A stretch of 64,000 nt of DNA from Granulicella sp. S156 (lineage in GTDB: Bacteria > Acidobacteriota > Terriglobia > Terriglobales > Acidobacteriaceae). The first letter of the stretch is position 1, and every line of letters starts with the position of its first letter. Below are positions 52,369 to 61,344 of this stretch, piece by piece. The notes beneath the pieces were generated by a model. That model was not told where the DNA came from. It searched no databases and saw only the letters and a list, made by a program, of their open reading frames with translations. Made by a program: the position numbers and the translations under genes. The stretch covers positions 147,047 through 211,046 of the forward strand of contig NZ_LMUH01000005.1 in the NCBI RefSeq assembly GCF_009766105.1, written 5' to 3'.

Positions 52369-53919
52369 ATGCCGATACCCGATCCCTCCAAGCCGACCGC
52401 CCCCCGGGCATCCGAGAATGCCCTCACGGCAGCGGGCGAAGCCGCCTTTTTACCGCAGGATGCAACACAGACTCCGTTTCCCCCGGAGGCGACTCCCCCC
52501 GAATCGCATACCAATACGGCACTTTCCAACAGCGCACCGGGGCTCCTGCGCCGTCTCCTGCGCCTCATCGGGGTCGACCGCGCCATTGCCTTCACCGTGC
52601 TGGCACGCGGTTGGTCGTCGCTGGCCGGCATTGGTACCCTGGCCCTGATTGCCCGCTTTCTCTCGCCTGCCGATCAGGGTTTTTATTACGCCTTCTACTC
52701 GCTCGTCCAGATGCAGATCATCTTCGAGCTGGGCTTCTCGGTCGTCATTCTGCAGGCGGCCTCCCATGAGGCTGCGCACCTTACCATCGCGCCCGATGGA
52801 ACAATCGCAGGCCCGGAACAGAACCATGCACGCCTCGCCTCGGTGCTCCAGAAGGCCTTTCGCTGGTACACCATCGCCGCCATCCTGATGGCCGTGACGC
52901 TGATGCCGGTCGGCATCGCTTTCTTTCGCCACATCGCGAACAAGTCCAACGCTGGCGGAGTTCACTTCGTGCTCCCCTGGTTATTGGTGGTCTTCGCTTC
53001 GAGCTGCACCTTTCAGATAGACCCCATCTTCTCCTTCCTGGAAGGTTGTGGCTATATTCCCGAGGTCTACCGCACGCGGCTTCGTCAATCTATTTTCAGT
53101 ACGGTCCTCGGCTGGAGCGCCTTTCTGCTGCATCACGGCCTCTACGCGCCAGGGCTCTTCATCCTGGGCCAGGCGATTGCAGGCGGATGGTTCATCTTCA
53201 CCAAGCGTCACCTGTTGCTCCCCTTGCTGCGCCATAGTACGCGGAACTTCCGCATCGACTGGGGCAAGGAGATCTGGCCGTTCCAGTGGCGGATCGCTGT
53301 TTCATGGCTCGCTGGATATCTGACCAGCTCGCTCTTCGTCCCGGTGCTGATGAACGCTCGCGGGCCGGTCGAAGCCGGACGCCTGGGCATGAGCCTCACC
53401 GTATGCGCCACCCTGAGCACCATGGCCGTCTCCTGGATGAACACCAAAGCTTCTCCCTTCGGGCAGATGATCGCGCGCAAGGAGTACCGCAAGCTCGACA
53501 GCGTCTTTACTCGAGCGCTGGTGCAATCGAGTGGGGCCGCCATACTGGCATGCATCGCCGTCTGGGCCGTGGTGGAGTGGCTGCTGGTGCATCAGGTGAG
53601 ATTGCATAACGTTCTTCTGGCCAGTCGTCTGCTAGCGCCAGTCCCGCTGGCCATGCTCTTCTTCGGTACCGTCGGCAACGTGGTGGTCACTGCCGAGGCC
53701 CTCTACATTCGCGCACACAAACAGGAGAAGTTCATGGTGAACTCCATATTGGGAGCGCTGTACTCGATCCCGGTCGCTCTGGTGATCGGCACAATGCAGT
53801 CTCCGCACGGCGGCGCCTGGGGCATTGCCGCGTCCTATGCCGTGGGCACCGCGACGATCGGCCTCGGATACGGGACGTATACCTTCTTCAAGTGGCGGAG
53901 GATCTGGCATGCCGCCTGA
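52369..53919 (+). CDS. Polysaccharide/lipid-linked oligosaccharide flippase (Wzx-like)
   Basis: A 516-residue membrane protein with about 12 predicted helices in the MATE/Wzx-like polysaccharide transport family. After a ~50-residue polar N-terminus the first helices read LARGWSSLAGIGTLALIARF, and LSPADQGFYYAFYSLVQMQI is typical of Wzx-like flippases (Gln/Tyr pattern of the first helical pair). Such proteins turn lipid-linked sugar units across the cytoplasmic membrane for O-antigen or capsule assembly. It overlaps the following glycosyltransferase gene by 11 bp, so they are co-translated. Confidence 0.8.
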   Translation: MPIPDPSKPTAPRASENALTAAGEAAFLPQDATQTPFPPEATPPESHTNTALSNSAPGLLRRLLRLIGVDRAIAFTVLARGWSSLAGIGTLALIARFLSPADQGFYYAFYSLVQMQIIFELGFSVVILQAASHEAAHLTIAPDGTIAGPEQNHARLASVLQKAFRWYTIAAILMAVTLMPVGIAFFRHIANKSNAGGVHFVLPWLLVVFASSCTFQIDPIFSFLEGCGYIPEVYRTRLRQSIFSTVLGWSAFLLHHGLYAPGLFILGQAIAGGWFIFTKRHLLLPLLRHSTRNFRIDWGKEIWPFQWRIAVSWLAGYLTSSLFVPVLMNARGPVEAGRLGMSLTVCATLSTMAVSWMNTKASPFGQMIARKEYRKLDSVFTRALVQSSGAAILACIAVWAVVEWLLVHQVRLHNVLLASRLLAPVPLAMLFFGTVGNVVVTAEALYIRAHKQEKFMVNSILGALYSIPVALVIGTMQSPHGGAWGIAASYAVGTATIGLGYGTYTFFKWRRIWHAA

Positions 53920-54970
53920 GACGCCGCTATCTACAGAGCGCCCTCTGCTCACAATCGCCATCCCCACGTTTAATCGTGCGGTGCATCTGGCCGAGTTGCT
54001 GGCTGTACTCGAACCACAACTCGCCGCCTATCCGCAGGTCGAGCTGCTGGTATCGGACAACGCCTCCGAAGACACCACACCTCAAATTCTCGCAGCCGCT
54101 CAGGAGCGCTTTGCGGCCCAGGGTATACCGTTGGTGATCCATCGCCATGCGGTCAACGTCGGTGCCGATGCCAACTTCGTCTCCTGCTATCACCGCGCAC
54201 GCGGACGCTTCTTCTGGCTATGCGGCGACGACGATCTCATCGTTCCTGGCGGTCTCGCGCAGGTCATGCCGCACCTGCAGGACGCCACCGGCAAGCCGGC
54301 CGAGGTCGACCTCCTCTACGCCACCAGCTACGGCTTTCGAGAGGACTACCAGTGCGAGCGGCAAACCGACCCCTTCGGCCGCCGATTCCATACCATCCGC
54401 AGTGCGAAGACCTTCAGCATGGTCGTGAACATCATGTTCACCTTCATCAGCGGCATCATCGTAAACAAAGAACGCCTTGAGTCGTTGCCCCATGAAGACC
54501 CCACAGCGCTTCTCGGCACCAACCTCGTTCAATTAGCGTGGTCCCTACCTCTGCTGCTGCAGCATCGACGCTCTATCGTTCTATGGGAGCGTCCGGTCGC
54601 TGCTCGCCAGGGCAACGCGAATGGCTACTCGCTAGGCCGGGTCTTCGGCGAACATCTTGCCGGCAACCTTGCAAGGCTTCTCCCAGGCCGCCCCGACCTC
54701 TCCGCTCCCATCCTCAACTTCATGTTGCGGCGCTGGTTCCCTTCGATACTGCTCGACGTGCGCAGCGCCGGCAACGAGACGCTACAGCTTGGAGAAGCGC
54801 ACAGTGCTCTGCGCCAGACCTTTGGGAACAATCCCCGCTACTGGCTCTTCACCTATCCAGCTCTTGCGTGGCCTCTCCCGCTAGCACGCCTCTACACCCG
54901 TGGAACAGCCGCACTGAGCAAGTTGATCTATATGGCGCATCTGCCAGGGTTCTGGCGCAAGCAGACGTAA
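53909..54970 (+). CDS. Family 2 glycosyltransferase
   Basis: A 353-residue protein from the ATG at 53909, just before a GT-A domain: LLTIAIPTFNRAVHLAELLA, with LLVSDNASEDTTPQIL, and GRFFWLCGDDDLIVPGG carrying the catalytic DxD-type Asp cluster (GDDD). These transfer a nucleotide sugar to a lipid carrier or polymer. The C-terminal third is helical and hydrophobic. The gene overlaps the flippase by 11 bp and is followed 33 bp later by an acyltransferase; together they look like a small surface-polysaccharide assembly cluster. The sugar is unknown. Confidence 0.85.
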   Translation: MPPETPLSTERPLLTIAIPTFNRAVHLAELLAVLEPQLAAYPQVELLVSDNASEDTTPQILAAAQERFAAQGIPLVIHRHAVNVGADANFVSCYHRARGRFFWLCGDDDLIVPGGLAQVMPHLQDATGKPAEVDLLYATSYGFREDYQCERQTDPFGRRFHTIRSAKTFSMVVNIMFTFISGIIVNKERLESLPHEDPTALLGTNLVQLAWSLPLLLQHRRSIVLWERPVAARQGNANGYSLGRVFGEHLAGNLARLLPGRPDLSAPILNFMLRRWFPSILLDVRSAGNETLQLGEAHSALRQTFGNNPRYWLFTYPALAWPLPLARLYTRGTAALSKLIYMAHLPGFWRKQT

Positions 54971-55003
54971 GAGAGCACAACTCGTAGTCGTGCACAATGA
55001 AAC

Positions 55004-56194
55004 ATGGCCTCAGTGGAAGTCACGAAACCTGCGCGTAGCTGGACCCGATTGGATGGCGTCGATCTTCTTCGCGGCCTCGCTATCTTTTTTGTGTTGATGA
55101 ACCACGTCAACATGCGGCTGATCGGGGCAGAAGTTCCCTACACGCACGGTATGCCGGCGCAACTTGAGTATTCGCTGGTCTGGAATGGTCAATTCGGCGT
55201 ACAGATCTTCTTTGCCGTCTCAGGATTCCTCATCACCTCGACAACGTTGCGGCGCTGGGGTTCGATCTCCCAGGTGAACATTCGCGAGTTCTACCAGTTG
55301 CGGTTCGCGCGTATCGCACCTCTGCTCCTGCTTCTTCTAGCAATCCTGAGCGGTCTCCATCTCGCGCACGTTGAGGGCTTTGTTGTCTCGCAGAAAACAG
55401 GAGGGCTGGGGCGTGCTCTGCTGGCCGCTCTCACCTTCCACATCAACCTGCTTGAGGCTCGAAGAGACTACCTGCCGGCAGGCTGGGACATCCTGTGGTC
55501 GCTCTCCGTAGAGGAGATGTTCTACCTGTTCTTTCCGCTCGCCTGCCGGCTCTTCCGGCGGAGCAGATTCCTTCTCATTCCGCTGCTTATGTTCGTCGTC
55601 CTTGGCCCCTTTGCACGGTCGCGCGCGTTCAATCACAATCCCGTCTGGAGGGAGTACTCCTATCTCGGAGGCATGGATGCCATCGCCCTGGGCTGCCTCA
55701 CGGCGCTCTTCGTAGCCAGGCGATCTCTCTCCCGCGCCATGCTATGGACGGTCGGCAGCCTGGGTACGGCGCTCCTTGTCTTCAGCCTGGGATTTTCGAT
55801 CCGCGCTTACATTTGGGGCCTTGGCCGTAACGGATTGAACATGACGATCCTCGCCGTGGGTGCCTGTATGGTCATCGCGGTAGTCGCGCAGACACAATGG
55901 CAAGCTCCACGCGTCCTCAAGCCGCTTCTCAAAATAGGGCAGCGCAGCTACGAGATCTACCTGACTCACATATTTATCGTCCTGGGCCTCTTCGACCTCT
56001 TCATCGCCGCCAACAAACCGATGAGGGCAGTTCCGGTGCTCTTTATCCTCGTCATCCTTCTGGCAGGTGTGTTGGGCGAACTTGTGGCGCGAGGCTACTC
56101 AGAGCCGAGCAATCGCTGGCTTCGCAAACGCTGGGGAGATGGACCGAAGCGTCTCGGCTCTGTCATTGAATCCGGCGAATCGAGCCACCGGTAA
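55004..56194 (+). CDS. Acyltransferase 3 family membrane protein
   Basis: A 396-residue protein with ~10 helices typical of acyltransferase 3 enzymes, which acetylate or otherwise acylate sugars of polysaccharides and lipids. It opens with SWTRLDGVDLLRGLAIFFVL, the family signature (LDGlRGla), and NHVNMRLIG carries the catalytic His; WDILWSLSVEEMFYLFFPLA matches the WSLsvEeqFYLl motif. It follows the flippase and glycosyltransferase genes, so it probably modifies the same surface glycan. Acyl donor and acceptor are unknown. Confidence 0.9.
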   Translation: MASVEVTKPARSWTRLDGVDLLRGLAIFFVLMNHVNMRLIGAEVPYTHGMPAQLEYSLVWNGQFGVQIFFAVSGFLITSTTLRRWGSISQVNIREFYQLRFARIAPLLLLLLAILSGLHLAHVEGFVVSQKTGGLGRALLAALTFHINLLEARRDYLPAGWDILWSLSVEEMFYLFFPLACRLFRRSRFLLIPLLMFVVLGPFARSRAFNHNPVWREYSYLGGMDAIALGCLTALFVARRSLSRAMLWTVGSLGTALLVFSLGFSIRAYIWGLGRNGLNMTILAVGACMVIAVVAQTQWQAPRVLKPLLKIGQRSYEIYLTHIFIVLGLFDLFIAANKPMRAVPVLFILVILLAGVLGELVARGYSEPSNRWLRKRWGDGPKRLGSVIESGESSHR

Positions 56195-56535
56195 TCGCGT
56201 ATGCTACAATGAAATTGCACTGAAAACATCAGCGCAGGGCGCCGCGGGCAGATGACTCCAAATGGATTCGAGTCTGGCCAGAGACCGCGACCGTCAATAC
56301 ACCCCCTCCCATCGCTGTACTTAATGCGTTGGTTGCTCTGGCTAGAAGGTTGGTCCATCGGGACTTTCCTCGCCGTGCAGCAGCAGTGCTTCGAACCCCC
56401 TCCGAGACTTCGGGAATGGGAATGAAAAACAGGCAATGCTGAAATCGGAATCCATGACGCCCATCGCGCGCCTATGCCGGTTTGCGTCTTCTGCATTTGT
56501 TCGCCGCTTCATTCACCTATTTCTTAAGGAATATC
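56195..56535. other. Leader region of the DEAD-box helicase gene
   Basis: A 341-bp gap with no convincing gene. A sigma-70-like -10 sequence TACAAT lies at about 56204-56209, giving an untranslated leader of roughly 320 bases if it is used. Long leaders occur on cold-shock RNA helicase mRNAs. Structure within it was not assessed beyond this. Confidence 0.4.
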
Positions 56536-58014
56536 TTGTCTACTCTTACGCTTGAATCGATTTTGAACCCTGAACCCCTGACCCCCTCGCGCACCATCAC
56601 CGCCACCGACGAAGCCACCACCGTCACCTTTACCGACTTCGACATCTCGCAGTCCCTCAAGGACCGCCTCTCCGCTGCCGGCTTCGTCACCCCGACGCCC
56701 GTGCAGGCCGGAGCCATTCCCCCCGCGCTCGAAGGCGACGACATTCTTGCCACTGCCTCCACCGGCACCGGCAAGACCCTCAGCTTCCTCATCCCGATGA
56801 TCGACCGCCTCGAAGAGATCTCGAAGCCCTCGACCCGCGGCGCGAAGAACCCTATCCTCGCCCTGATCCTCCTGCCCACCCGTGAGCTCGCCATGCAGGT
56901 GCTCGAGGCCTACTTCAAGATCTGCCCCACGCTCAAGAGCGATGCCGTGCTGGTCTGCGGCGGCCTCTCCGAGAACACACAGCTTGAGCAGCTCAGCCGT
57001 GGCCCACGCCTGGTTGTTGCTACGCCCGGCCGTCTGGAAGACTTCCTCCGCCGCCGCGCCGTCTCGCTCAAGGATGTGGACATGCTCGTGCTCGACGAAG
57101 TCGACCGCATGCTCGACATGGGCTTTCTGCCCGCCATCAAGCGCATTGTGCAGGCGCTGCCGAAAGATCGCCAGACGATGTGCTACTCGGCTACGCTGGA
57201 CGCCAGCATTCGCGAGATCGTTCGCGACTACGTGAACAACCCCGTTCGCATCGAGATCGGCACCACCTCGAAGCCGAGTGATCGCGTCGAGCTGCGCGTC
57301 TACACCGTGATGCAGGACCAGAAGCTCGCGCAGCTGGACAAGATGCTGAAGGAAGAAGAGGGCACTTACCTCGTCTTCTCTCGCACCAAGCACGGCGCGG
57401 ACCGCATCGCCAAAAAGCTCGAGAAGGCCGGCCACGAGACCGAGGTCATTCACGGCGACCGCTCGCAGTCGCAGCGCACCGCAGCTCTCAGGAACTTCAC
57501 CATGGGCAGAGCCCGCATCCTAGTCGCGACCGACGTAGCCGCACGCGGCATCGACGTCTCGCACATTGCGCATGTCGTGAACTATGACCTGCCGAATGGT
57601 TCGGACGACTTTGTGCATCGCATCGGCCGTACTGGCCGCGCAGGCGCAAAGGGTGTTGCAACGACCTTTGTGACACCGCTCGAAAAGGGTGACGCCCGCA
57701 AGCTGGAGCGCGAGCTGAAGATCAAGTTCCAGTGGCACGAGGCCGATAAGAACCTCGAAAAGGAACAGCGCAACCAGCCGATCGACATGAACAACGCCTC
57801 GGGCAGCGGCATCTCCGACCTGTTGCAGATGGAGACGCGCAGCTGGAAGAACGCCGATGGCAGCCCATCGACTGACTCCGGCAGCCAGCCGTCGCAGCGT
57901 CCCCGCAGTGGTGGCGGCAACTTTGGCCGTTCACACTCAGGCCCGCGCAGCAATGCCGGTGGCCGCTCACGCAGCGGGCCACGCAACGGTCGCGGCGCCA
58001 GCCGCGGACGCTAA
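56536..58014 (+). CDS. DEAD-box RNA helicase (DEVD variant) with RGG-rich tail
   Basis: A 492-residue helicase. The TTG at 56536 follows AAGGA by 5 bases and is the best start; the frame begins upstream at 56482. Motifs: Q-motif (FVTPTPVQAGAIPPALEG), ATASTGTGKT (I), PTRELAMQ (Ia), VLDEVDRMLDMGF (II, reads DEVD instead of DEAD), YSATLD (III) and HRIGRTGRAG (VI). The C-terminal tail after ~420 is Gly/Arg/Ser-rich (RSRSGPRNGRGASRGR), a nonspecific RNA-binding tail. Such proteins unwind RNA for cold adaptation and ribosome assembly. A terminator follows directly. Confidence 0.92.
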   Translation: MSTLTLESILNPEPLTPSRTITATDEATTVTFTDFDISQSLKDRLSAAGFVTPTPVQAGAIPPALEGDDILATASTGTGKTLSFLIPMIDRLEEISKPSTRGAKNPILALILLPTRELAMQVLEAYFKICPTLKSDAVLVCGGLSENTQLEQLSRGPRLVVATPGRLEDFLRRRAVSLKDVDMLVLDEVDRMLDMGFLPAIKRIVQALPKDRQTMCYSATLDASIREIVRDYVNNPVRIEIGTTSKPSDRVELRVYTVMQDQKLAQLDKMLKEEEGTYLVFSRTKHGADRIAKKLEKAGHETEVIHGDRSQSQRTAALRNFTMGRARILVATDVAARGIDVSHIAHVVNYDLPNGSDDFVHRIGRTGRAGAKGVATTFVTPLEKGDARKLERELKIKFQWHEADKNLEKEQRNQPIDMNNASGSGISDLLQMETRSWKNADGSPSTDSGSQPSQRPRSGGGNFGRSHSGPRSNAGGRSRSGPRNGRGASRGR

Positions 58015-58022
58015 GGTATAAC

Positions 58023-58068
58023 GAAAGCCCCTCCTCGCGACGGTTTCCTGTTGCGAGGAGGGGCTTTC
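58023..58068 (+). terminator. Rho-independent terminator of the helicase gene
   Basis: Strong stem GAAAGCCCCTCCTCGC paired with GCGAGGAGGGGCTTTC (16 bp), loop ~14 bases, followed by T-rich TTGTTTTG. It lies between convergent genes and may also serve parE. Confidence 0.9.
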
Positions 58069-58079
58069 TTGTTTTGAGT

Positions 58080-58391
58080 TCAAAACGGACGAGTCAAATC
58101 GCGACTGCCATCAACAACGCGGACAATCTCTACTTTTTCGACCTGCCCCTCGTCTGTATCCGGATGGGTTTCATAAAGGATCAGATAAGGTCGCTCAATG
58201 AGAACCCGCGCAGTGGCAAAGATTTCCGGGCGACGAGTTCCCAGTCGCGGGAGTTCCGCTAGATGCTCCGCTGTGGCCTCGATTACGGTGTAGAGTTTCT
58301 CTGCGGCATTGGGGTTATCCAAGCCGATATAGATGTAAATGTCTAATAGATCTTCGCGAGCCCGAGGGCTCCAAACGAGTTCAGCGCTCAT
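58080..58391 (-). CDS. parE: ParE/RelE-family toxin
   Basis: A 103-residue toxin from the ATG at 58391, overlapping the antitoxin by 11 bp. It has the RelE/ParE fold pattern: MSAELVWSPRAREDLLDIYI, then PRLGTRRPEIFATARVLIER and PYLILYETHPD. ParE toxins poison DNA gyrase; RelE toxins cut mRNA on ribosomes. The sequence is nearer the ParE side (antitoxin is ParD-like), without a family test. It is the second gene of the pair, as is usual for toxins. Confidence 0.8.
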   Translation of the reverse strand: MSAELVWSPRAREDLLDIYIYIGLDNPNAAEKLYTVIEATAEHLAELPRLGTRRPEIFATARVLIERPYLILYETHPDTDEGQVEKVEIVRVVDGSRDLTRPF

Positions 58392-58671
58392 TAGATCGCC
58401 GCTTTGTGGCAACGCTCAACCGTTCCCGTGCTTCGCTTCGCAGCTTTGCAAAATCCAAAGGGGTAGCAGGTCCGCTGGCCTTTCCCTCAGCCCACATCTC
58501 CCTGAGCCGTTGGATATCCAACTGTCGCTGCTCGTGTTTGAACTGCCAATCGCGAAGAGCTTCCCGAACGATCTCGCTGGTTGTTGCATACTCACCGGTT
58601 TCGACAGCGGCTTTAAGGGCTGTGAGCTGTTCACCTGTTAAAGCGACGCTTACTTTTTGGATATCCGGCAT
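58381..58671 (-). CDS. parD: ParD-family antitoxin
   Basis: A 96-residue antitoxin. The N-terminal ribbon-helix-helix (VSVALTGEQLTALKAAVETG and EYATTSEIVREALRDWQ) binds operator DNA and the helical C-terminal tail wraps the toxin. The ATG at 58671 follows AGAGGACTT. The stop lies 11 bp inside the toxin gene, coupling the two. Upstream, GTGGTAAATATTACTACTCC is AT-rich and roughly palindromic, a possible binding site. Confidence 0.85.
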   Translation of the reverse strand: MPDIQKVSVALTGEQLTALKAAVETGEYATTSEIVREALRDWQFKHEQRQLDIQRLREMWAEGKASGPATPLDFAKLRSEARERLSVATKRRSNER

Positions 58672-58751
58672 AAGTCCTCTTGGTGGTAAATATTACTACT
58701 CCTTGCTTGCCCCTGATTCTAAGACGCATGATTCGCTACAATAAAGCTACG

Positions 58752-58780
58752 TTGACGCAACTATTGCGATACCTTATGAT
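58752..58780 (+). promoter_or_regulatory. Promoter of the RES/Xre module with operator inside
   Basis: TTGACG (58752-58757), 17-bp spacer and TATGAT (58775-58780), close to sigma-70 consensus. The inverted repeat CGCAA-CTA-TTGCG (58756-58768) lies within the spacer, where binding by the Xre antitoxin would repress. AGGAGG follows at 58787-58792. Confidence 0.8.
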
Positions 58781-58798
58781 TCCAATAGGAGGTGTCCG

Positions 58799-59173
58799 AT
58801 GTCAGCTGCTCACGTATTCCAAGTGACGGAACCCATCCTGTTCAATCCGCAGACCGGTCGTCTGGACGCGGCGCGGATCGCGCGCGAGATGAATGTTCCC
58901 GTTGGCACGATTGCGGAGGCCATCGGCCGCAAGGCTCCCGGTGTACGCAAGCATCCCGATGCCAGCAGTCTGCAGGGCGGTCTTCGCCGGGTGTATCGCA
59001 TCTGGGTGGCGCTCGTGGATCTCTACGCCGGCGATAAAAGCAATGCGCGCATCTTTCTCAATGCGCCCAATCGGAATCTTGAGAACCATGCTCCCATCGA
59101 GTTCATCCAGAACGGCGATCTTGCTCCCCTCGAGCTGTTCGTCGATGCTATGAATGCCCGGCAACCGGCCTGA
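58799..59173 (+). CDS. Xre/MbcA/ParS-like antitoxin of a RES toxin
   Basis: A 124-residue protein. The ATG at 58799 has the strong ribosome site AGGAGG. The N-terminal half resembles an HTH (LDAARIAREMNVPVGTIAEA), and the C-terminal half is the MbcA/ParS toxin-binding domain (VYRIWVALVDLYAGDKSNAR, then FLNAPNRNLENHAPIEFI). It is the antitoxin type that pairs with RES-domain toxins. The RES gene follows after 11 bp. The promoter upstream has an inverted repeat, consistent with autorepression. Confidence 0.88.
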   Translation: MSAAHVFQVTEPILFNPQTGRLDAARIAREMNVPVGTIAEAIGRKAPGVRKHPDASSLQGGLRRVYRIWVALVDLYAGDKSNARIFLNAPNRNLENHAPIEFIQNGDLAPLELFVDAMNARQPA

Positions 59174-59184
59174 TCGAGTAGCGA

Positions 59185-59793
59185 TTGCACTCCATTGAAA
59201 GACTCATTCCGCTCTTAGAGAAGGCCCCGCTGGTCTCCTTCTCGGGATTCAGCTTCCGCGTCATCGCAGACCGGTGGCGCGCAGACCCTCTGTCCGCCAT
59301 CGGAGCCTTCGAGCGCGGAGGCCGATTCAACGCGCCACGCATGTTTCCGATTCTCTATAGCGCAGACAGCCAGCTGACCGCGTTGCTTGAAGTAGAAGCT
59401 CTCTTCGTCGACGCCGAAGACCGATTGCGCGGCGCTCCGCGCAATCCGGACCTGATTCTCACACTCGACTGCACACTGCTGCGCGTTCTGGATCTTACGG
59501 TTGCGAACCTCTACGCCGATCTGGGCACGTCGTACGAAGAGTTGGTCAGCAATACGCCTTCGCGCTTCCTCTCAAATGCGCGCAATCAGGAGACTCCCAC
59601 ACAACAACTCGGTCAAGCGTGTTTCCGCTCCGGCAGAATATCTGCGCTGAAGGTCCCAAGCGCAGTGAATCCGAAGGGGTATTGCCTGGATATTCTTATC
59701 GAATCCCTCGTTGTTGGAGAGCGCGTCGCACTGCTCGATCACAATGGTCTTCTCCAGGCTGAAGTAACCGGATGGATTCCCAAACCGATCTAA
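59185..59793 (+). CDS. RES-domain toxin (NAD-consuming)
   Basis: A 202-residue protein with TTG start at 59185. RES toxins of the RES-Xre modules degrade cellular NAD+ and cause growth arrest. The RES core is seen in [20 protein letters not shown] and [20 protein letters not shown], with the conserved Arg and Tyr of the active site, and [11 protein letters not shown] with the Glu. The antitoxin is directly upstream (11-bp gap). It ends convergently with the CoA-transferase gene (4-bp overlap at 59790-59793). The pair is next to a ParDE module. Confidence 0.88.
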   Translation: MHSIERLIPLLEKAPLVSFSGFSFRVIADRWRADPLSAIGAFERGGRFNAPRMFPILYSADSQLTALLEVEALFVDAEDRLRGAPRNPDLILTLDCTLLRVLDLTVANLYADLGTSYEELVSNTPSRFLSNARNQETPTQQLGQACFRSGRISALKVPSAVNPKGYCLDILIESLVVGERVALLDHNGLLQAEVTGWIPKPI

Positions 59794-60467
59794 AGCATCG
59801 CCTTCAACTTCGGCGACACAATCAACTTCGCCTCAGTCGCTGCCTGCACCTGTTCCACCGTTACACCTTCTGCGAGCTCTTCCAGCACCAGGCCTTCAGG
59901 CGTGACCGCGATCCACGCCAGCTCCGTCGCAATCGTATGAACGACGCCCACGCCAGTTAGCGGCAGCGTGCAGCGATGCAGGATCTTGGGCCGCCCATCG
60001 CGTGTTGTGTGCTCCATCGCGACAATCACCCTCCGTGCGCTCGCAACTAGGTCCATCGCCCCTCCCATGCCTTTTACAACCTTGCCGGGAATCATCCAGT
60101 TGGCCAGCGAGCCCTGCTCATCGACCTCCATTGCGCCGAGGATGCTGAGGTCAACGTGACCGCCGCGAATCATCGCGAAGCTATCCGCCGAGGAGAAGAA
60201 CGAAGTTCCCGGCAATACCGAAACCGTCTCCTTGCCCGCGTTGATAAGGTCCGGATCTTCTTCGCCTTCGAGCGGGTACGGCCCAATGCCGAGCATCCCA
60301 TTCTCCGACTGCAGCACGACATCCATCCCCGCAGGAACATGATTAGCAATCAGCGTCGGCATGCCGATGCCGAGGTTTACATAGAAGCCATCGCGCAACT
60401 CTTGAGCCACGCGCCGCACAATCCGGTCGCGCATGGCTGCGTCTGCCCTCTTCGTCTCACCACTCAT
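59790..60467 (-). CDS. scoB: 3-oxoacid/acetoacetate CoA-transferase subunit B
   Basis: A 225-residue subunit. The catalytic Glu is in [13 protein letters not shown] (SENG motif), and [18 protein letters not shown] at the N-terminus and [20 protein letters not shown] fit subunit B of succinyl-CoA:3-oxoacid or acetate-type CoA-transferases. It transfers CoA between 3-oxo acids or short acids and succinyl-/acetyl-CoA. The A subunit lies 65 bp away on the same strand (60533-61231), with a short family C repeat between. The repeat separates the two subunits instead of the usual close overlap. Confidence 0.92.
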   Translation of the reverse strand: MSGETKRADAAMRDRIVRRVAQELRDGFYVNLGIGMPTLIANHVPAGMDVVLQSENGMLGIGPYPLEGEEDPDLINAGKETVSVLPGTSFFSSADSFAMIRGGHVDLSILGAMEVDEQGSLANWMIPGKVVKGMGGAMDLVASARRVIVAMEHTTRDGRPKILHRCTLPLTGVGVVHTIATELAWIAVTPEGLVLEELAEGVTVEQVQAATEAKLIVSPKLKAML

Positions 60468-60493
60468 TCGAGCCTGCCTTTGCTTTTCTTGTT

Positions 60494-60521
60494 GTCATCC
60501 CCGCAGGGGATCTGCTTCTGG
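60494..60521. repeat. Short dispersed repeat, family C copy 3
   Basis: GTCATCCCCGCAGGGGATCT plus GCTTCTGG, nearly identical to 45129-45155. Confidence 0.6.
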
Positions 60522-60532
60522 AGGTTGCACAA

Positions 60533-61231
60533 TCACAACTTAGCTTTTCGTACCGTCCGTCGTTCAATCCGTTTCTCACTCGGCGCGCAGAAGATCCGCT
60601 GCACATAGATCCCCGGTGTGTGAATCGCATCGGGATCCAACTCTCCTGGTTCGACTAACTCCTCGACCTCTGCAATCGTCACACGCGCGGCTGTGGCCAT
60701 CATCGGATTGAAGTTTCGTGCTGTCCGCCGATAGACGAGGTTCCCCGCGCGATCGCCGCGCCAGGCCTTCACCAGCGCAAAGTCCGCGCGCAGAGCAGTC
60801 TCCATCAGATACATCTTGCCGTCGAACTCGCGTGTCTCTTTTCCTTCGGCGATTACCGTACCCACGCCCGCCGGCGTGTAGAACGCTGGAATCCCCGCTC
60901 CACCCGCGCGAATCCGCTCTGCCAACGTGCCTTGCGGGATCAGGTTGACCCTCAGTACGCCCGCGATCACCTGCTGTTCCAGTAGTTTGTTTTCCCCAAC
61001 ATAGCTTCCCGTGTGCGAGGCAATGATCCCAGCCTCCAGCATCAAACCCATGCCGAATCCATCGACACCCATATTGTTGGAGATGGTATGCAGGCCACGC
61101 ACGCCGCGCCGTACCAGCGCCGCGATGGAGTTCTCCGGAATACCGCACAGCCCAAAGCCGCCAAGCATCACCGTCGCACCCTCAGGCACATCGTGCAACG
61201 CCGCATCCGCACTTGCGAAGACCTTATTCAT
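60533..61231 (-). CDS. scoA: 3-oxoacid/acetoacetate CoA-transferase subunit A
   Basis: A 232-residue subunit from the ATG at 61231 (an in-frame TTG is one codon upstream). VMLGGFGLCGIPENSIAALV, then TISNNMGVDGFGMG, and GTVIAEGKETREFDGKMYLM are subunit A signatures of this enzyme family. Together with scoB it catalyses CoA transfer in ketone-body or short-chain acid metabolism. It is divergent from the ATP-grasp gene at 61345 across 113 bp. Confidence 0.92.
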   Translation of the reverse strand: MNKVFASADAALHDVPEGATVMLGGFGLCGIPENSIAALVRRGVRGLHTISNNMGVDGFGMGLMLEAGIIASHTGSYVGENKLLEQQVIAGVLRVNLIPQGTLAERIRAGGAGIPAFYTPAGVGTVIAEGKETREFDGKMYLMETALRADFALVKAWRGDRAGNLVYRRTARNFNPMMATAARVTIAEVEELVEPGELDPDAIHTPGIYVQRIFCAPSEKRIERRTVRKAKL

Positions 61232-61344
61232 CAACCTACCTACCGGTCTACATTTGGCGCAGACCGAAAGCCGAGACTACGCGCCTCACTGAAGCGAGGT
61301 CAAACCCGCGTCCCCAAGACACCGGCGCACGTCATATCCTAGAG

